From Branchiostoma floridae (Eukaryota; Chordata; Leptocardii; Amphioxiformes; Branchiostomatidae), in contig NC_049994.1 in the NCBI RefSeq assembly GCF_000003815.2, positions 7,030,307 through 7,094,306 on the forward strand: a DNA stretch of 64,000 bases, in the 5' to 3' direction. Shown here piece after piece: positions 34,031 through 46,349 of the stretch. Position 1 is the stretch's first letter, and every line of letters starts with the position of its first letter. Position numbers and translations under genes: made by a program. The notes below the pieces were generated by a model, which was given only the letters and a program-made list of their open reading frames with translations, was not told the DNA's origin and did not search any database.

Positions 34031-34168
34031 AAATACAATTCAATCTCTAGATAAAATACAGAGACTTATATGACCATTCTAGTGACGCTGAAGAAGAGTG
34101 GTGGATGTCACTCGAAACGTCCGGAAGTAAATCTCAGCTATCCGAGTTGTAGAGATTGAATTGTATTT
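34031..34168. mobile_element. short element with 18-bp inverted ends
   Basis: aaatacaattcaatctct at 34031 and agagattgaattgtattt at 34151 are exact complements. Inside is a gagtg/cactc hairpin within tgaagaagagtggtgg and gaaacgtccgg, a motif often seen near ends of retroelements. Confidence 0.6.
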
Positions 34169-34525
34169 GAATATTGTCTACCTGTTTGTCTACCCTTCAT
34201 AAACATGATTTATTTCAGTAGGAAATTCATTAGGAAAGTAAGGTAAGCCAAATTTCTTGTAAAATGCATTCACATGTAATCAATTATATTGGCCAAATAG
34301 CTTCACAGTAGCTTTAGTTTTTACAGCATATCAGTTCGAAGGGAAAACAACCTAGTAAGCAACTACCAACATTTGGCATAATTTCCAAGAAATTGTTTTG
34401 CAGAAGTAGTCATATGCACAGATTTGACCATGTACAATATTTCGACTTGCTCTAGTACGATTTATGTCATTTGGGCACTAGAAATGTATTCAATGACTTC
34501 TTCACTTGCTAAAACTTTTCCACAG

Positions 34526-34648
34526 ACATCAATGAGTGTTCCACTGCAAATGGAGGTTGCGATCAAACATGCACCAATCTTTTCGGAAGTTTCACGTGCT
34601 CGTGCAGAACTGGCTATATCTTGAATAGTGATGGCTTTGCCTGCGATG
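34526..34648 (+). CDS. calcium-binding EGF exon 2
   Basis: 123 bp, phase 1-1. [16 protein letters not shown], then [20 protein letters not shown] hold six cysteines. Very close in DNA to exon 28050 and to the relic at 26427. It sits inside the sushi array next to another EGF exon. Confidence 0.92.
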
Positions 34649-34758
34649 GTAAGCACCTTCGAATTCTACTTCTACTCGAATTTACTTCAAGATGCTGTAA
34701 TCCAATTCGTCTCTCTTTTTTTCATTCCAGAGCTAATTTATTTTGTTTTCCGTCACAG

Positions 34759-34881
34759 ACGTGAATGAATGCTCCTCTGCAAATGGCGGTTGTGAGCATA
34801 CCTGTACAAACACAATCGGCAGTTTCCAGTGTTCATGTGGAATTGGCTACAGCCTGAATGACGACGGATTCTCATGTGACG
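34759..34881 (+). CDS. calcium-binding EGF exon 3
   Basis: 123 bp, phase 1-1, only 110 bp after the previous exon. [16 protein letters not shown] and [20 protein letters not shown], six cysteines. Donor gtaatc. Confidence 0.92.
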
Positions 34882-35427
34882 GTAATCATCTCCTATCTTT
34901 GTCATAGATCGTTTTAAGTTATTTTTTAACAAACCGGTAACGTATCCATCATATTCCTCGCCAAAGGCTATATCATGTACGTCCATCTTCTGTTTTGTTA
35001 TGTCACTACCTGGTACATAAATGTAAAAACATAATGTGACGCAAAATTCCAAGAAAACGTGAATGGTTGTGATATAATTTTGAGGTTCAACAGCATCACA
35101 TTTTATCACATACGTTGGCAGATTGTAACACAAGATAACATTCACGTCAAAGTTTTAAGGGGGCACAGAGATTACGTTTTATGTAAAACATTTGCTATTA
35201 GTTTGCGTCAGGAATTTTATAATGAAGTCAATGGCTTGTTTTTTGTAGCCATGCCTACAAAACGGACGATCCCTAAAACTATTGGTTTTGACTAAAATAC
35301 GCCAAAGGCAGTTATTCAAGCAACTGTATTTTGGCGTAACATATTACCTAATGCCCAACATTCATCAATGTATCAGACTTAAATACTTTGTTAATGTATC
35401 AATTTATCATTTTCCTCCTTGTTTCAG

Positions 35428-35598
35428 CCATAAAGTGTCCGTCGTTGACATCCCCTCTGAATGGTACACTGACGGGCAACAATTTGTACCAAGACGAGGT
35501 TCAGTTCACCTGTGACGCAGGCTACAATCTTGTGGGTAAAATTAGGATCACGTGCAAGGCGGACGGCACCTGGAGTGGCAGTGTCCCAACTTGTTTAC
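35428..35598 (+). CDS. sushi/CCP exon 13
   Basis: 171 bp. IKCPSLTSPLNGTLTGNN contains an N-glycosylation sequon (NGT). VQFTCDAGYNLVGK and TWSGSVPTCL complete the four cysteines. Acceptor gtttcag, donor gtaagg. Confidence 0.93.
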
Positions 35599-35952
35599 GT
35601 AAGGCTTTGCTTATTTAGTTCATTACAAATGCTCCAGTCTTGATACTACTTTTGGTAAAGACGCATTCAAGTGCAAGACTGTAGAAAGGGGGGGTATTGA
35701 TTTAGGAAGTGACGAATGCATATTACTTAACATACTAGTAATACGATTGAGTACCCACTAGTCCCACCGTAATCAAACTTCATTCAGTATTCAACTAAAA
35801 TCCCAAAATACTCTTTAATTAGATTTAGATGTATATCAGCTTTTAGCCTTGAACAGAAATGCCTGACAACGCCTGACAAAAGGTATACTACTAACCTTCT
35901 TCCAAAAACCCGTGTTCTTTTCAATATGAAATGAAAAAATAGCCTTCTAGGT

Positions 35953-36005
35953 AAGTAGTATAGTAGGAGTACGCTGACTATTTTTGTACTCCTACTATAC
36001 TACTT
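35953..36005. repeat. perfect 20-bp inverted repeat, 13-bp loop
   Basis: aagtagtatagtaggagtac and gtactcctactatactactt are exact complements in an intron. It is probably a very short fold-back element. Confidence 0.85.
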
Positions 36006-36266
36006 AGGTGTGCTTATAGCCCCTCATCTATGCCGAGAGTATCCACTATGATTTAAGCGTCTACACGTTAATGGAGTGCATGGGTAGGGCTGTATAAGTT
36101 TTGTGATTGTCATGTTTTATTACAAGCGCACGTCTTGGAATTCTGCCGAAAGTTATATATTTATTGATTATACAAAAAAATATATATAGGAAAATCGCAG
36201 CCCTTTAGAAGTTTAGTAATAGTATTTCTTTAATTAATACTGCCATGTATTTCTTTCAACTTGCAG

Positions 36267-36437
36267 TCGTTCACTGTCCACTATTGAGAGCTCCTACAGA
36301 CGGTACGATGACTGGCTCGTTTTCTTACCAAGATGTTGTGAAGTTCACATGCAACTCAGGCTACAATCTTGTGGGATCACCAACCACGGAATGCCAGGCT
36401 GACGGCACATGGACTACCATACCTCCAACTTGTACAG
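36267..36437 (+). CDS. sushi/CCP exon 14
   Basis: 171 bp, phase 1-1. VHCPLLRAPTDGTMTGSF, VKFTCNSGYNLVGS and TWTTIPPTCT. The frame stays open past the donor to 36631, but a consensus gtaagc at 36438 supports the exon end. Confidence 0.92.
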
Positions 36438-37033
36438 GTAAGCTTAAATGTGGCTTAACTAGGCTGTATGAAGGACATACGGCCTTGGCTACTAAACTAG
36501 CCGGAGACTATTATAAAGAATTAGCCTTGCTAAGTGAACGGTTTACAGTAGATACTATAAACGGATGCGTATATATAGTTGAATGCATGTACGTAGAGTT
36601 AATGAAGAGTTTACGTAGTGTTTCTACATAAATAATATATAGCAGAAAGGCTTTTTATAAGGTACGGAGACGGTCTGATTTTTTCTATTAATTTTCCATT
36701 TACACAAAAATGTTCAGACATTGGTATATTAACCGATAAATCCTCCATTTTCAGTTTTGCTTATTAGCCACAGAAATTGATAAATGATAATGTACAAAAC
36801 AAAGGTCTTAACTAAAGTAGCAGCTCAAGCCTTAATGAATAATGATATACCTAACGAGGGTGGCAACAAAGTTGTAACTGAAGTCTTGATGAATTATAAC
36901 ATGTATAATAGATATAATGGACTGGGTTACTAACCCTTGTCGTTCACATACTGAAAAAGTCCAGATGATTACAGTTTGTGAATTCAATCGTTCCATGCAA
37001 AAGATACGTCAATGTTTTTTTTTTACCTCTCAG

Positions 37034-37204
37034 CTGTTCAGTGCAAGTTGCCGAGCGCCCCCGCCAACGGTGATATGACTGGTTCTCGTTCCTACCGTGA
37101 TGACTTGCGCTTTACATGTGACGTAGGCTACCATCTCGTTGGTGCATCGAGGATCTGGTGCCAGGCAGATGGCACATGGAGTGACAACGTCCCAGTTTGT
37201 CCCG
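37034..37204 (+). CDS. sushi/CCP exon 15
   Basis: 171 bp. VQCKLPSAPANGDMTGSR, LRFTCDVGYHLVGA and TWSDNVPVCP. Cys1 is followed by K in place of P. Donor gtaaat. Confidence 0.92.
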
Positions 37205-37607
37205 GTAAATGCTTTTTTATTAAATATTGAAGGAAATACCCGCCTTAGAATATTTTTTACTGGTAATCATATATTTACGGTTAAAATATTTTAATCACAG
37301 GCATTACAGACGCAACCTACATGGTACCATCGACCACTTTTACAAATGTCACAAGAATTACATATTACACAACCTGTACTGTAGAGCACTTCTAAAAACA
37401 TGTACTATATATGGAGCTCTTCAACTTAGGAATTGTAGACATTTTTGTTAGCGTTGGGCTATGGTCTCTCCGATCCACACAGGATTCTGTTTAGAAAAAG
37501 CCACCTATCAGTCTTTTTTTTTCAATTTTCTTTAATAATGAATCCATTTAGTAGTTACTATAGACAGGAATAATTCTTATTTCAAAATATTGTTTCCCAC
37601 ATTTCAG

Positions 37608-37787
37608 TCGTTAAGTGCCCGATGTTAAAAGCTCCAGCAGACGGTACAATAACAGGGTCCAATTCGTACGGAGACACGGTGCAGTTCACGTGTGACTCAG
37701 GTTGCCAACGTGTCGGTGCTGCGACCGTTACGTGCCAAGCAGACGGGAGGTGGACTGACAGTGTCCCCATCTGCACAGCAAGCACAG
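37608..37787 (+). CDS. sushi/CCP exon 16, Tyr-to-Cys variant
   Basis: 180 bp: three extra codons (AST) before the donor gtaagg. VKCPMLKAPADGTITGSN, VQFTCDSGCQRVGA and RWTDSVPICT. The conserved GY is GC, giving a fifth cysteine and losing the buried Tyr, so folding or disulfide pairing may differ. Confidence 0.9.
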
Positions 37788-38116
37788 GTAAGGCTAATGT
37801 CCCATGAAAAAAATTGGCGCGGTCGGGCATTTTACGGGCGGTTTTTGTCACTTTCGGGCGTGACCAATACATTGCCCCGTGGGACACCTTTGGGCATTTT
37901 TTGGGCCTGGCCGAGCCCCGGGTTGAATTTAAGTCGAACTTAAAACCGGGGGAACCAATAACCATGTTGTAGCTTAGGGGCCCGGCCGTGGGTACATCTC
38001 TGATCACGGGCACCGCTGCCATCTGACCAACGTCTAAGCCTTGTAACATTTATAGACTCCGAGAGTTTTCTCAGAAAAAAGGACAGCTACAATGATTCTT
38101 TTTCTTCGTCCTTCAG

Positions 38117-38356
38117 GCGTACAGGTTCCTTGCCCGGCGCTGACGGCACCTGAAGACGGCACAATGACCGGGCACACGTATTTTTTCTACAGCTCAGCCT
38201 CTTTTCGGGAGTATTTGCCGCAAGGACAAACTAGCTGCAATGCCTTCCATGAAGACGTAGAGTTCACCTGTCACGAAGGTTACGAACTTGTAGGCGCGAC
38301 GCGCATCACGTGCCTGTCAGACGGTACTTGGAGTGACAATGCGCCTACTTGCACAG
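38117..38356 (+). CDS. sushi/CCP exon 17, expanded
   Basis: 240 bp, the longest sushi exon. After PCPALTAPEDGTMTGHT an insert of about 20 residues (FYSSASFREYLPQGQTSCNA) precedes VEFTCHEGYELVGA and TWSDNAPTCT. The insert carries an extra cysteine. The start has QVPCP, one residue longer than QCP. Both splice sites are normal and the frame is open. Confidence 0.9.
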
Positions 38357-38375
38357 GTACGTGAGGCAGGATGTC

Positions 38376-38800
38376 CCTAACCCTATCTAGACGGGGGGGG
38401 GGGGGGGGGGGCTGGTTCTAAAGGTGCTTGCGCCAACTTTGACGTCATATAACTGCCGAACGACGTGTGCTAGGACTACGAAACTTAGTGGCTTTTCCTA
38501 AAATATTGTTGGAAACAACTCTACAATGATATCATGAGTATGTGATTTTTGTGTTGCCGTGGCAACGTTTTTCAGTCAGGCATGTTTTACGAAATTTCGA
38601 TTTAAATAATGAAGTTTCAAGGTTTCCTTGCTAGACAACACTCGTTTTCCTATATCATTAACATCCTATGTAATCGAATCTTATGTTACTTTTATAATGA
38701 GATGTTCATAATTTATCTTATTTTGATGACGTCATTGGTGGAAATCTTTGATGGCAGACCGTGTCATTAGCGACGGTAAAATCAGGTCACGACGAAAGCA
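38376..38800. mobile_element. TIR element family C, truncated copy
   Basis: Begins ccctatctagac followed by a 20-G run and gcgccaactttgacg. It matches 39697-40100 through gttgccgtggcaacg. The right terminus is not found here. Confidence 0.6.
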
Positions 38801-38866
38801 AAAGTCGAATCATATTCAAAAAAGAAAGACTATTCCCGAATTAATTACGACTAATTTACGTTTCAG

Positions 38867-39037
38867 TTGTACAGTGTCCGGCTTTGACTGCTCCCGGCGA
38901 CGGCACTATTACTGGTTCTAATCTTCAGCGAGACGTTGTGAGCTTCGGCTGTGATACAGGGTACGATCTGGTTGGTCCGCCAAGCGTCACATGCATGACC
39001 GACGGGACATGGAGCGACAGTGCCCCCGATTGCACAG
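38867..39037 (+). CDS. sushi/CCP exon 18
   Basis: 171 bp. VQCPALTAPGDGTITGSN, VSFGCDTGYDLVGP and TWSDSAPDCT. Acceptor gtttcag, donor gtaagg. Four cysteines. Confidence 0.93.
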
Positions 39038-39455
39038 GTAAGGACTTTTCCTTATGTGCAGAAATTGTATAACAATGAACTATCTTTTCCGTATATCTTT
39101 CGATATCATGTTTATTTATTTATCTATTTATTTATTTATTTATTGAGATTGCAGACAATGCAATACATGGCAAACCCAGGCAGCGTATATGATGCTAGGT
39201 CACCTTAACCTATATCCGTTGATTTTAAAAACAGGGTTCATAGGGACGACGGACGGTGCTAACGGTTTTTTCACCATTTTTTTATTGGGTTGGACGGTGC
39301 AATAGTTTGAAAAACAAATTTCAATAATAATTTGAAACCACCGACCATTGACTTGATTTCCCTACATACCTTGTTTTAAAAACACCGGATATTGGTTATT
39401 TTGCGGATAAAGGTGAACTAGTTTTAAATAAATTATATGTGTTCTTCTTGTTTAG

Positions 39456-39626
39456 TTGTAAGGTGTCCGCCGCTGGAAGCACCTACGCACGGTACAATGA
39501 TTGGCAGCAACTCCTATCAAGACGTGGTTGAGTTCACCTGTGATGTTGGATACAATCTTGTGGGTGCACAAAGTGTAATGTGTCAGGCAGACGCTAGGTG
39601 GAGTGACATTGCACCCGTTTGCAAAG
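39456..39626 (+). CDS. sushi/CCP exon 19
   Basis: 171 bp. VRCPPLEAPTHGTMIGSN, VEFTCDVGYNLVGA and RWSDIAPVCK. Donor gtaagg. Four cysteines. Confidence 0.93.
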
Positions 39627-39696
39627 GTAAGGCTTTGTGTCTGTTATGAAAAAAAACATGAACACTTTGCTACAGTTTGCTGTGGGGTCGTGTGAT

Positions 39697-40582
39697 TTAA
39701 CCCTATCAAGACTGGGGGGGGGGGGCTAAAAGTGCCTGCGCCAACTTTGACCTCCCAAACGGCTTGTGCTAGAACAACCAAACTTGGTGACTTTTCCTAA
39801 AATGTTGTTGGCAACAATTTTAAACAATTGCGTAAGTTTATGTTTTTTCGCGTTGCCATGGCAACGGGTTTCTGAAAAGCAAATTTTACAAAAATCACTA
39901 ATTTTGGTTTAAACAATGGGATTTTAAGATTTTCTTGCTAAACTTAACTTCTTTTCATATATCTTTAATATCCAACACATCTTAGTTAAACATTTATAAT
40001 AAAATATTCATAAATTATGCTAATGAGATGACGTAATTGGTCAAAATCCAAGATGGCCGACAATATCATGATTTAAAGTATAACAAGCTTATTTTCACTC
40101 AGATTTCATCACTACGTAGTATTTTCTTACAGAAAACATTCATGTGAATGTTTTTAATCCATTTTCATGGGGTTTTAGCGTTATATATCTAAGGTTGACA
40201 ATCCAAGATGGCGGATAGCTAAACTACAGATGACGTCATTCTATGACGTCATTTTGACGTCGTTGCGTCGGCTTTGGACAACAGAAGTCTTATAACACTT
40301 AAACCTTTATTGCTAACTTTTTGAGTTAGATATTTAGGTATTATGGGAATTCCCCGTTTTTGCCAAAAATATCAATTGATGACGTCACAATTACGTCATA
40401 TTACGTCATAATGATATAAAAATTTCAGGAATTATAAATCTTGATGAGCACACCCCCCTGCAAATTTGGTGATCATACAGTGAGCCATTTTTAAAGATAC
40501 GAAGGGGGGTCGAATGAGCCAACACCCCTCCCCCCCCCCAGGCCAGGGTAGGCCCAAAAAGCCCAGTGTGGATATGGTTAAT
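39697..40582. mobile_element. TIR element family C, about 885 bp
   Basis: Left end aaccctatcaagactgggg, right end cccagtgtggatatggtt, imperfect inverted ends. Contains repeated gacgtcat words near 40230-40400 and a gttgccatggcaacg palindrome near 39853. Non-coding. Confidence 0.6.
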
Positions 40583-40635
40583 TAATAACATGACGTCTTG
40601 CATTGGTCTGGAACCCAGAGTTTTCTGGGTTCCAA

Positions 40636-40705
40636 ACCAGTTATGCTACCGATCTTGTGCCATTTGGAAAGTCATTTTACACAACTTTCCTCACTACAGT
40701 TGTAT
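40636..40705 (+). mobile_element. SINE tail fragment
   Basis: accgatcttgtgccatttgg followed by ttttacacaactttcctcac matches the SINE tail at 24177-24230. The tRNA-like head is missing. Confidence 0.6.
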
Positions 40706-40892
40706 GTAAAAATTGGCACCTGACTTCGGTTGGAGAGGTAAAGGTGTTTGAGGGTGAGGGTTGAGCTCCGCCTCCTCATACCGTGCCCTGGACACAGTTG
40801 ATAACAACCAATTGCCTTTACGGCCTTATAAGGCTATTTCACTACCTCTAACTTTTACTGACGTTTTTTTACAATCTTCCTCTTTATTTCAG

Positions 40893-41066
40893 TGGTGCAA
40901 TGTCCAATGCTGACACCTCCATTGAATGGTGCAATGAGGGGATCCTCTAAAACCTTTGAGAGTGTTGTAGAATTCACATGCTACCCAGGTTACGATCTGG
41001 TTGGTGCGACGAGCACAACGTGCGGTGCAGACGGAACTTGGAGTGAAAATACTCCCACTTGCGCAA
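40893..41066 (+). CDS. sushi/CCP exon 20
   Basis: 174 bp. VQCPMLTPPLNGAMRGSS, VEFTCYPGYDLVGA and TWSENTPTCA. The donor is gtaagt after an a, so the junction codon becomes Ile with the next exon. One residue longer than the 171-bp class (SSKTFESVV loop). Confidence 0.92.
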
Positions 41067-41159
41067 GTAAGTAAAAAAGTTAAAGCCCTTCCAGCACCAG
41101 ATGGTGCATCAGGCGGTGCCCATCTCCTTTACTGTGGCCACAGGCAGTGGTCTGTGTAC

Positions 41160-41320
41160 ATGTGTTCAAGTACCATACTCTTTCATGAAAGAAAGGGAAA
41201 AAACATTTTCTCATTACAGTCATGCCAAAGACTTTGGTATTCCTCGGCCGGGGATCGAACTCACGATCTTCTGACTGCAAAGCAAACAATCTAGCCACTT
41301 AGCTTAGCCATTGCACCGGT
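41160..41320 (-). mobile_element. tRNA-like SINE fragment
   Basis: The reverse strand reads tggctaagctaagtggc (A-box-like) and gagttcgatccccgg (B-box-like) about 50 bp apart near 41240-41305. It is probably a tRNA-derived SINE of a second family. Confidence 0.45.
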
Positions 41321-41415
41321 CCATAGCTAAGGCTTAGTACTTTTAGGATATTTTAGGAAGTTTCCATCTTCATCTGGAAGAACGGAAAAAAACGTAATGT
41401 TTCTCCATATTTCAG

Positions 41416-41586
41416 TCGTACAGTGTCCGATGCCGACAGCTCCCGAACACGGTGAAATGACAGGATCAAACTTCTACCGAGATGTGCAACGTTTCACCTG
41501 TAACACAGGCTATTACCTCGTCGGTGCTAATGACATCACGTGTCTGTCCGATACGTCATGGAGTGACAACGTCCCCATCTGCACAG
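41416..41586 (+). CDS. sushi/CCP exon 21
   Basis: 171 bp. VQCPMPTAPEHGEMTGSN, QRFTCNTGYYLVGA and SWSDNVPICT. Donor gtgaag. Confidence 0.92.
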
Positions 41587-41925
41587 GTGAAGCTTTCTAT
41601 TGTTGTAAAATTGGGGCTTTGTTCCAACACATAGGAAACACTCACCATGAATTTTCGGTCGATCTCCCCGACTTTAGTCAGATGTCTAATTCACTGTGCT
41701 GACTTTCTGGAAACCGGAAGCGTGATGACGTCATGAGTGAATCAAAGGTGCCAGGAAGACGGAATCTACCACCTTTACGGTTTCGAGAGGGTTGATGGAC
41801 CCTGGTGTAGACTGCCTCATTTTCACCCCTCAAAAAGTAGACCTGATCCGTATCCAAAATGAATACCTTATCAAGCGTAATAGTTACTGTATATTCGCTG
41901 TATTGAAGTTTTCCATTGCTTATGA

Positions 41926-42201
<276 letters not shown>

Positions 42202-42239
42202 TAAAAGCATACTTTTGGGGAAAAGCGGTCATTGTTGTA

Positions 42240-42267
42240 CCAAGGAGGTTTTATGAAACCTCCTTGG
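42240..42267. repeat. short perfect hairpin
   Basis: ccaaggaggttt and aaacctccttgg pair around a 4-base loop. A diverged direct repeat of this segment with flanks follows at about 42314-42385. Confidence 0.75.
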
Positions 42268-42776
42268 TTGCACATTTCATTCTCTAAAAAGGACAGTTTT
42301 ATCTTTATTTCGTTTAGGAGGTATTATCAAACTTCTTTGGTTGCACATTTTATTCTTTGAAAAGAATAGTTTTTTTTTTTTATATCGTTTAGAAATTCTG
42401 CTATGATAACATGTAGATAAAGGTGTCCTGCCTGGTAGATTACAAACTGTTTTTTCCTTCTCACTTTCAGGCGTGACCCCTATGTGGCCCTGCAAACTAC
42501 GGGGCTTATTGGGGGCATGGCCGGGCCCCGGATTTATTTTAAATTTGCAGTCAAAATTAAGCCAGTACCCGGCTCGAATAGAGGCCGTAACCTATTTATA
42601 AAAATACTCAGAGGTCCCACCCCCCGTATCCAACAGTCCAACGGGACAAGTTTGTGGCTTCAGAGCTCGGTTGGGGCTACATAAATGCATCGGAGCTACA
42701 CTGTAGCACTAATTTTTCCTTGTTTGTGCCTTGAAAAGGATGCTTTCACAAACGTTGTTTTTGATGTTCCTTCCAG

Positions 42777-42947
42777 TTGCACAGTGTCCGGAGCTGTTGT
42801 CTCCCGCAGATGGAACAATGAGAGGCTGTAACTCCTACCAGAATGTGTCACAATTCACCTGTAACCCGGGCTACGCTCTTGCAGGTGAGGCAAGCATCAC
42901 CTGTCAAGCTGACAGCTCGTGGAATGAAAATGCACCAGTTTGTACAG
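42777..42947 (+). CDS. sushi/CCP exon 23, with extra cysteine
   Basis: 171 bp. AQCPELLSPADGTMRGCN has a fifth cysteine in the loop, followed by QNVSQ, a possible N-glycosylation site, then FTCNPGYALAGE and SWNENAPVCT. WN replaces WS. Donor gttagt is weaker than its neighbours. Confidence 0.9.
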
Positions 42948-43601
42948 GTTAGTACTATCCATTTTATGTGTTCTATTACAAGCTAAAAATTTAAGGTTGG
43001 TTCTAGAGGTCAATTAAGTATATAAATATGTACCCCCAACTCCAGTGGTCTGGGTGACGTGTTGCTATTAGTATTATTGGCTAGAAGCTATGTCTAAGAC
43101 ACCTTACACATACATGGAACTTTTCTCCAGGTGTAAATGACTTCAGTCTTGAGTGTAAAAGGCAGTAAGGAGACGAATTAGCTTGGTCCTCCCATACTGT
43201 GCCCTAGATACTTTGAATTAGCAACCGGTAACCCACTACGCGTGTGGCGTCGTGTGAGATGTAACGGGTAGAGTGTCGGGCTCTTAACGTAGAGGTCATG
43301 AGTTCGATATTTGCCTTACCTCCGATGTATTGTTTGTTTGTCTTATTTGGACCCCATTTGTGTTGAAATAATATATCGTTTCACTATTCTTCTTGGAGTT
43401 ATACAGGTACACAATAAAACAAAAAGTACGGAACAAAACCCATACAATCTGTGAACAGAAGATTTTACAAAATCAACTGTGGTAACTTAAAAGTGAACAG
43501 AAGAGTTTAGAAGTCAACATAGAATAACAGAACCATAATCTGTGTTTTGTATTCACAACTTCTTTTCTTCAAAGCACTTATATATTTCTCAAATGTTTCA
43601 G

Positions 43602-43772
43602 CCATTCCCTGTCCGCTATTTGCGGTCCCGGACCACGGTTCAATGACTGGCTCCATTGCTTACAAGGAAGTGGTACAGTTCTCCTGTGACACGGGATACT
43701 ACCTCGTAGGGGCGGAGAGCATCCTATGTCGGGTCGATGGTACTTGGAGTGGGACTGCGCCCACCTGCGCAT
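43602..43772 (+). CDS. sushi/CCP exon 24
   Basis: 171 bp. IPCPLFAVPDHGSMTGSI, VQFSCDTGYYLVGA and TWSGTAPTCA. Donor gtaagg after a t. Confidence 0.92.
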
Positions 43773-44301
43773 GTAAGGCTTTACTACCTACGAATGTTGG
43801 TTATATTTTTTGGTTTTGCTATAATAGAGTGGCTGGGAAGGCAGGCAAAAAACTCTTGAAACTACGAATGGATGTTCATGATTTTGGTACACATTTCCTA
43901 GGTAGATTACTGTTTTGATGACGAAGGACCAGTTCGAACATAGGCTTTCTGAAGCGTTCTTATATTACTGCAGCGGACCTTTTGTGTTTGTTCGTTTGTT
44001 TGTTACCAGAATAGCTTGAGATGCTCTTGATGATCGTGATGACATTTAGTGGTAGATGGTCATGGTCAATAATGAGCCTCCTGGTGACCACGTACGGTAC
44101 TGCAAAGGAACTTCAAAGTTTCTTAGTTCAGGTTCTGGTAGTACCATGGTCATGATTTTCGAGTTGTGGATTTGTTTCAGATGAAGAGTTGTATGTTTGG
44201 CCCCCAAGTAGCTTTTATTAGACATTACCAAACGTCTTTTACGACAAAATTGAATTTTTAATCAAAGAAAATAATACGTTATTCGACTTGTGTTATTTCA
44301 G

Positions 44302-44472
44302 TGGTACATTGTCCTGTACTGCCAGCTCCCTCTGACGGTACGGTAACGGAAGGTAATTCCTACCAGACAATGTTACAGTTCGGTTGTGACTCAGGCTACT
44401 ATCTTGTGGGTGAGGCCTCGCTCACATGCCAAGCAGACGGCACATGGACAAGCAGTGCTCCAACTTGTGCAG
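44302..44472 (+). CDS. sushi/CCP exon 25
   Basis: 171 bp. VHCPVLPAPSDGTVTEGN, LQFGCDSGYYLVGE and TWTSSAPTCA. Donor gtaaag. Confidence 0.92.
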
Positions 44473-44915
44473 GTAAAGTTTGTTTCTTTTATATGGCTCA
44501 TTTGTAAAAATTGTCATTCATGTGAAAGATCTAATGGAAAGACCAATCACATAAATCAATGCAGAAGGATTAGTTAAAGACACAATATTCAAATGTGGCG
44601 AATCGACTTTTGCCTTGTGGCGAAATGACTTCTGCCTTGTAGCGAAACTGCTTCTTTCGTTCGGGGAAACGGCTCTAGCGAACTGACAATATGAAGAAAC
44701 GATCAGTTACCATCCAGAAGCCCTTGTTTTTACCTTTAGCTAAAAGGTTATATTTTCGAGCAACAACATAACTCACAGGAACAGCAAAGATTTAGATCTT
44801 ACTCATGTGTAATTAAGGGGTAGGTGTAGGCAAAATGAATAATATGGCCCCAGGGTGACTTTCTATGACACTGCAGCAGAACTTCCCGTTTTGATCTTGT
44901 TCCCCCTCCTTTCAG

Positions 44916-45086
44916 CTGTTGAGTGCCCGCAGCTGACTGCTCCTGTAAACGGTGAAATGACCGGCACCAATTTCTACCCAGCCAAAGTCCACTTCACGTG
45001 TGACAGCGGGTACGTGCTTGATGGAAGCCCCACCCTGTCATGCCAAGCCGACGCCACGTGGAGTGGGGCCGTTCCAAGCTGCAGAC
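44916..45086 (+). CDS. sushi/CCP exon 26
   Basis: 171 bp. VECPQLTAPVNGEMTGTN, VHFTCDSGYVLDGS and TWSGAVPSCR. Donor gtagga after a c. Four cysteines. Confidence 0.92.
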
Positions 45087-45717
45087 GTAGGATGGATTTG
45101 TTTCCCTCACTAACTTCTTATTGATCTTTGAAAGAAAATAACACAATCAGTAAACCGTCAACAGAAAGAATAATGATATTCCATAAAACAATGTCACCAT
45201 CATCTAAAATAATGTCAGAAGTCCAGTGTGATGAAAATAATATTTATCAATAATGATAATGATGATGATAACCGTCAAACAAATTGTAATAATAATAACA
45301 ATGATTGGAAATAATGATAATAATGATAAGGATTTAGAAATCCAATTAAGCTAAGAACTTGTACATTAAAAATAATTATTCTGACTTGTTATTATGACTT
45401 GTGGTAATAAAACGTATAGTAACATTTTTAAATATATAATGATGTTAACAGAAATCTTCATACTATTAGTGAAACGTTTTACAGACAACTACACTATTTA
45501 GTATGTGCTATTTAGGCTAACTTATAGCTTAACATGTAGAAACCATTTTACAATGAGAAAAAACACAGGAAGTTAGTATCTGAGAGTTTGTTACAGGTGT
45601 TGTTTTAAAAGTTCAATCATGCTCTGCTTTGTGCCAATGAAAAGTAGATAAAATCAACTTTCATAACCAAATACTTACCAAAACACCCAAATCAATATAT
45701 TCTGACTTTTGTTTTAG

Positions 45718-45888
45718 TTGTAGAGTGTCCAGCACTGACTGCTCCTGCAAACGGGGACAAGATTGGGTCCAACTTCTACGGGGACGAGGTGCAGTTTTCA
45801 TGCCTGGAGGGTTACCAGATCTTCGGTACATCCACTACAACGTGCCTGAAGGACGGTCAGTGGAGTAAGAGCGCACCGCTCTGTACAG
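45718..45888 (+). CDS. sushi/CCP exon 27
   Basis: 171 bp. VECPALTAPANGDKIGSN, VQFSCLEGYQIFGT and QWSKSAPLCT. The CLEGYQ core and QW resemble vertebrate complement-type CCPs more than neighbouring copies do. It precedes kringle 2. Confidence 0.92.
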
Positions 45889-46349
45889 GTAACAACTCAG
45901 TCACATTCGCGCTACATTCGTGGTGCTGTGTGATCGCAAATAACTGGGAAATATTATAGTGTGCATAGGTCTCAGTTGGAAATTTAGGGTTGATAGTTCA
46001 CAGGCTGCTTTTTTTGGGGGGGGGGGCTGCACTTTCTGGCGTTGCCATAACGCCAGGGACGGCATGCGACTACTGGGCTATAGTGGGATATTTTTAACAC
46101 AGATTTAAAATCAAACCTGGAACCGCTGGCAAAATAGAAGACAACGTGACCTACCCATAAGGACATTGACAGATACCTCCGGATTAAAGTGAACTTGTAT
46201 TGTACCAAAAACTATATATATGGACGTCTGCAACTAGACACATTTCAGTGTCAAAATATCGCAGACTATCTTATACACATACATAGGCACCCACTTCAAA
46301 ATTAAACCAACTTGTATCAGATACTGTATTTTTAAATCACATAAACCAG

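Noticed and set aside
34100-34130. Hammerhead-like ribozyme core (ctgaaga, hairpin, gaaac)
   Set aside because: The gagtg/cactc stem II and GAAAC are present, but the invariant CTGATGA is CTGAAGA and no pairing stem III with a cleavage site was found. A similar ctgaagaaggtgac at 49991 is also incomplete.
43250-43320. tRNA-like gene (gggtagagtgtcgggctctt, gagttcgat)
   Set aside because: Box spacing is roughly right, but the B box is degenerate and no cloverleaf closes. It is probably a decayed SINE head.
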